From the NCBI RefSeq assembly GCF_018320785.1, contig NC_054867.1, positions 26,725,855 to 26,789,854 of the forward strand: 64,000 bases of DNA, in the 5' to 3' direction. The DNA is from Cheilinus undulatus. Lineage: Eukaryota > Chordata > Actinopteri > Labriformes > Labridae. The notes below the pieces were generated by a model that saw nothing but the letters and a program-made list of their open reading frames with translations, did no database searches and was not told the origin of the DNA. Position numbers and translations under genes: made by a program. Shown in pieces: positions 63,201 through 64,000 of this stretch; the stretch's first letter is position 1; each line of letters opens with the position of its first letter.

Positions 63201-63948
63201 TAAATGGATGTAAGATCCCATCTGTGAATTTGGTATATGAAGACCACATCTTCTTATCATTATATTGTACCTTTTTTAATTTAGGGTATTACATTGGTTA
63301 TTAACCACAGTTATCAATTGAAACCCAGATAACTTTTATAGCACAGATTTATCTGTTTTGTCTTGGCTGCAGAGACATGAAAAATAATTGTCTTGCTGCT
63401 CTGCATTTAGGTGTGAAGCCTTATGCTTGTTCCATGTGTGACATGAAGTTTTTTCAGCGTTACCACCTGGCGAGACACAGCCTCACTCATACTGGTATGG
63501 GTCCGTGCACCGTGCCCATGACATTTAGTGTTAGAAATCAGTGTGCACATGTTGGCTTTCTAAGTTCACCCCATACATATGCCTGCTTTATTTATGGGAA
63601 ATAACATTTGGAATATTGAAAACTATTCCCTCAATTTCTGTAACTAGTATTTATATCTTGAACATGATGTGAATATAATAGATATTTTGTTAAGTTTGCT
63701 GGTAACCACAATAATGAGAGAGGTATTACTTTGATCTTAAAAAGTCTTGTTTTTGCATGAATTGGCATTGTGTGGTTAATAACCAATAGCTTAGGTTAAA
63801 TATTTTTTTAATGACACAATGGAAATGGAGGCAAAGTAATAAAATACTGCTACTTTGCATTTAGGTGTGAAACCTTATGCTTGCACCATGTGTGACAAGA
63901 GGTTTTTTCAGCGCTACCACCTGGCGAGACACAGCCTCACTCATATGG
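51175..63948 (+). CDS. znf740: Zinc finger protein 740-like, gene continues beyond window
   Basis: Four N-terminal coding exons (45, 183, 147 and 121 nt) followed by ten 84-nt exons, all in consistent phase, encode 445 residues if every exon is used; the 3' end is outside the window. The N-terminal region has APSKKMM and [19 protein letters not shown]. Finger 1 ([20 protein letters not shown]) and finger 2 ([14 protein letters not shown]) match mammalian ZNF740 closely. ZNF740 is a nuclear C2H2 protein with a known preference for C-rich DNA. Mammalian ZNF740 has three fingers; here eleven are in view, nearly all with helix residues Q-Y-H-R at -1, 2, 3 and 6. The linker TGEKP is TGVKP from finger 3 on. 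All array introns are phase 1, so any unit can be skipped in frame. Confidence 0.92.
51410..51592 (+). CDS. znf740: znf740 coding exon 2
   Basis: Acceptor TTCTTGACAG and donor CTG|GTTAGG; 183 nt, 61 codons. Encodes [40 protein letters not shown] and on to [19 protein letters not shown] is shared with mammalian ZNF740. Confidence 0.88.
52270..52416 (+). CDS. znf740: znf740 coding exon 3
   Basis: Acceptor TCTCCATAG and donor AAG|GTCAGT; 147 nt, 49 codons. Encodes [20 protein letters not shown] and the basic stretch [20 protein letters not shown], a plausible nuclear localisation signal. Confidence 0.9.
53072..53192 (+). CDS. znf740: znf740 coding exon 4 with finger 1
   Basis: Acceptor TCTCTGTAG and donor ACAG|GTATGG; 121 nt ending in phase 1. 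Encodes [17 protein letters not shown] and finger 1 (C144, C147, H160, H164; [10 protein letters not shown]). Confidence 0.95.
53193..53434 (+). other. znf740 short intron between finger 1 and finger 2 exons
   Basis: 242-nt intron, donor GTATGG, acceptor TTCGGTTTAG. No repeat recognised. Confidence 0.8.
53435..53518 (+). CDS. znf740: znf740 finger 2 exon (84 nt)
   Basis: Acceptor CGGTTTAG, donor ACGG|GTATGCG. Encodes [20 protein letters not shown] then RHSLIHTG. This is the array unit closest to mammalian finger 2 and the only one with the canonical TGEKP linker. Confidence 0.96.
53519..56043 (+). other. znf740 intron before finger 3 (2.5 kb)
   Basis: No recognisable exon or element; ends with a TG-rich acceptor (CTCTGTGTGTGTAG). 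Short open frames only. Confidence 0.55.
56044..56127 (+). CDS. znf740: znf740 finger 3 exon (84 nt)
   Basis: Encodes [20 protein letters not shown] then RHRLTHTG; acceptor GTGTGTGTAG, donor GTATGCG. Helix residues Q-Y-H-R. The first unit with the V-for-E linker change. Confidence 0.95.
56128..57610 (+). other. znf740 intron before finger 4 (1.5 kb)
   Basis: No element recognised. The start (GTATGCGTCCTTTTGCCGTA) is shared with the intron after finger 2. Confidence 0.55.
57611..57694 (+). CDS. znf740: znf740 finger 4 exon (84 nt)
   Basis: Encodes [20 protein letters not shown] then RHSLTHTG; acceptor GTGTATGTAG, donor GTATGCG. Same peptide as fingers 5 and 7, with silent differences only. 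Confidence 0.96.
57950..58033 (+). CDS. znf740: znf740 finger 5 exon (84 nt)
   Basis: Same peptide as fingers 4 and 7; acceptor CATGTGTGTAG, donor ACGG|GTACAAG. The 255-nt intron before it is one of the shortest in the array. Confidence 0.96.
58237..59029. mobile_element. hAT element, 793 bp, with perfect 8-bp target duplication
   Basis: Ends are TAGGGGTGTAAAGGTAC and, reversed, TAGGGGTGTAACGGTAC. It is flanked by TTGTTAAC on both sides (58229-58236, 59030-59037), an exact 8-bp duplication. Inner repeats rich in GTACCG/CGGTAC follow each end. No transposase frame, so non-autonomous. It lies between the finger 5 and finger 6 exons. Confidence 0.92.
59179..59262 (+). CDS. znf740: znf740 finger 6 exon (84 nt)
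   Basis: Encodes [20 protein letters not shown] then RHTLTHTG (Ser to Thr relative to fingers 4, 5 and 7); acceptor GTGTGTGCAG, donor ACGG|GTATAAG. Confidence 0.96.
59575..59658 (+). CDS. znf740: znf740 finger 7 exon (84 nt)
   Basis: Same peptide as fingers 4 and 5, differing at the DNA level only silently; acceptor GCGTTTAG, donor ACTG|GTATGCT. Confidence 0.96.
59659..60231 (+). other. znf740 intron before finger 8
   Basis: 573 nt, no element recognised. Confidence 0.6.
60232..60315 (+). CDS. znf740: znf740 finger 8 exon (84 nt), divergent helix
   Basis: Encodes [20 protein letters not shown] then RHSLTHTG. The His at helix position 3 seen in every other unit is Gln here. Ile after the conserved Phe and Glu before RH recall finger 2. 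Acceptor GCTCTGTTTAG, donor ACAG|GTATGTC. Confidence 0.95.
60316..62974 (+). other. znf740 intron before finger 9 (2.7 kb)
   Basis: Contains a probable degraded hAT-like repeat (about 60724-61630) with ends AAGGTTGTCAAAG and, reversed, AGAGCTGTCACAAAC and GTATCGAAAC-type inner sequence. The rest has nothing recognised. Confidence 0.45.
62975..63058 (+). CDS. znf740: znf740 finger 9 exon (84 nt)
   Basis: Encodes [20 protein letters not shown] then RHSLTHMG. Met replaces the usual Thr of the inter-finger linker and Lys replaces Met after CD. Acceptor GTGTGTATAG, donor ATGG|GTATGCC. Confidence 0.95.
63411..63494 (+). CDS. znf740: znf740 finger 10 exon (84 nt)
   Basis: Encodes [20 protein letters not shown] then RHSLTHTG; acceptor TGCATTTAG, donor ACTG|GTATGGG. 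Confidence 0.96.
63865..63948 (+). CDS. znf740: znf740 finger 11 exon (84 nt), mosaic of fingers 10 and 9
   Basis: The first 18 or so bases and the GCATTTAG acceptor match finger 10; the last 65 bases are identical to finger 9, including the THMG end. Donor ATGG|GTAGGCG. The gene continues past 64000. Confidence 0.95.
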
Positions 63949-64000
63949 GTAGGCGCCCGCCCACCGTACCAATGTCACTGAGATCAAAGTAACATGATGT

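Noticed and set aside
53435..63948. Regularly spaced repeats resembling a CRISPR-like array or satellite
   Set aside because: The repeated units are 84-nt protein-coding exons with splice sites in a vertebrate gene; spacing is irregular.

Overview
This is a teleost fish nuclear window, probably a spiny-rayed (percomorph-type) species. The basis is vertebrate spliced genes with GT-AG introns, fish-typical proteins, and dense fish-type Tc1/mariner, hAT, piggyBac-like and tRNA-SINE repeats. There is no bacterial or viral content. Genes were assembled by hand from splice sites, reading phase and recognised protein sequence; no database search was run.

Three protein genes are present. (1) spryd3 (+), coding exons 2965-21893: ten exons join in frame to 411 residues with two SPRY domains. 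A CCAAT/ETS promoter and an untranslated first exon are proposed near 1445-1563. (2) lima1/EPLIN (-), coding 42228 down to 27059: nine coding exons, including a 32-nt microexon, join to 674 residues with one complete LIM zinc-binding domain; a probable untranslated first exon lies near 45626. (3) znf740 (+), coding from 51175 and running off the right edge. Four N-terminal coding exons, the last carrying finger 1, are followed by ten separate 84-nt exons, each encoding exactly one C2H2 finger and each bounded by phase-1 introns. spryd3 and lima1 converge tail to tail; lima1 and znf740 diverge head to head.

The znf740 finger-exon array is the most interesting feature. Every unit can be skipped or included without changing the frame. 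Three units encode the same 28 residues with only silent differences, another looks like a conversion mosaic of its two upstream neighbours, and intron sequence just after several donors is conserved between units. A 793-bp hAT element with a perfect 8-bp target duplication sits inside the array. A 28-codon open frame with a hydrophobic stretch lies in the untranslated first exon.

Introns are full of transposons. These include a Sleeping Beauty-type element (13346-14960) with almost identical ends and a transposase broken by one frameshift and two stops, a second full-length Tc1-like element (8735-10280), and an old Tc1-like element that makes up nearly all of the intron splitting the lima1 LIM domain. 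No RNA genes, CRISPR arrays or operons were found.
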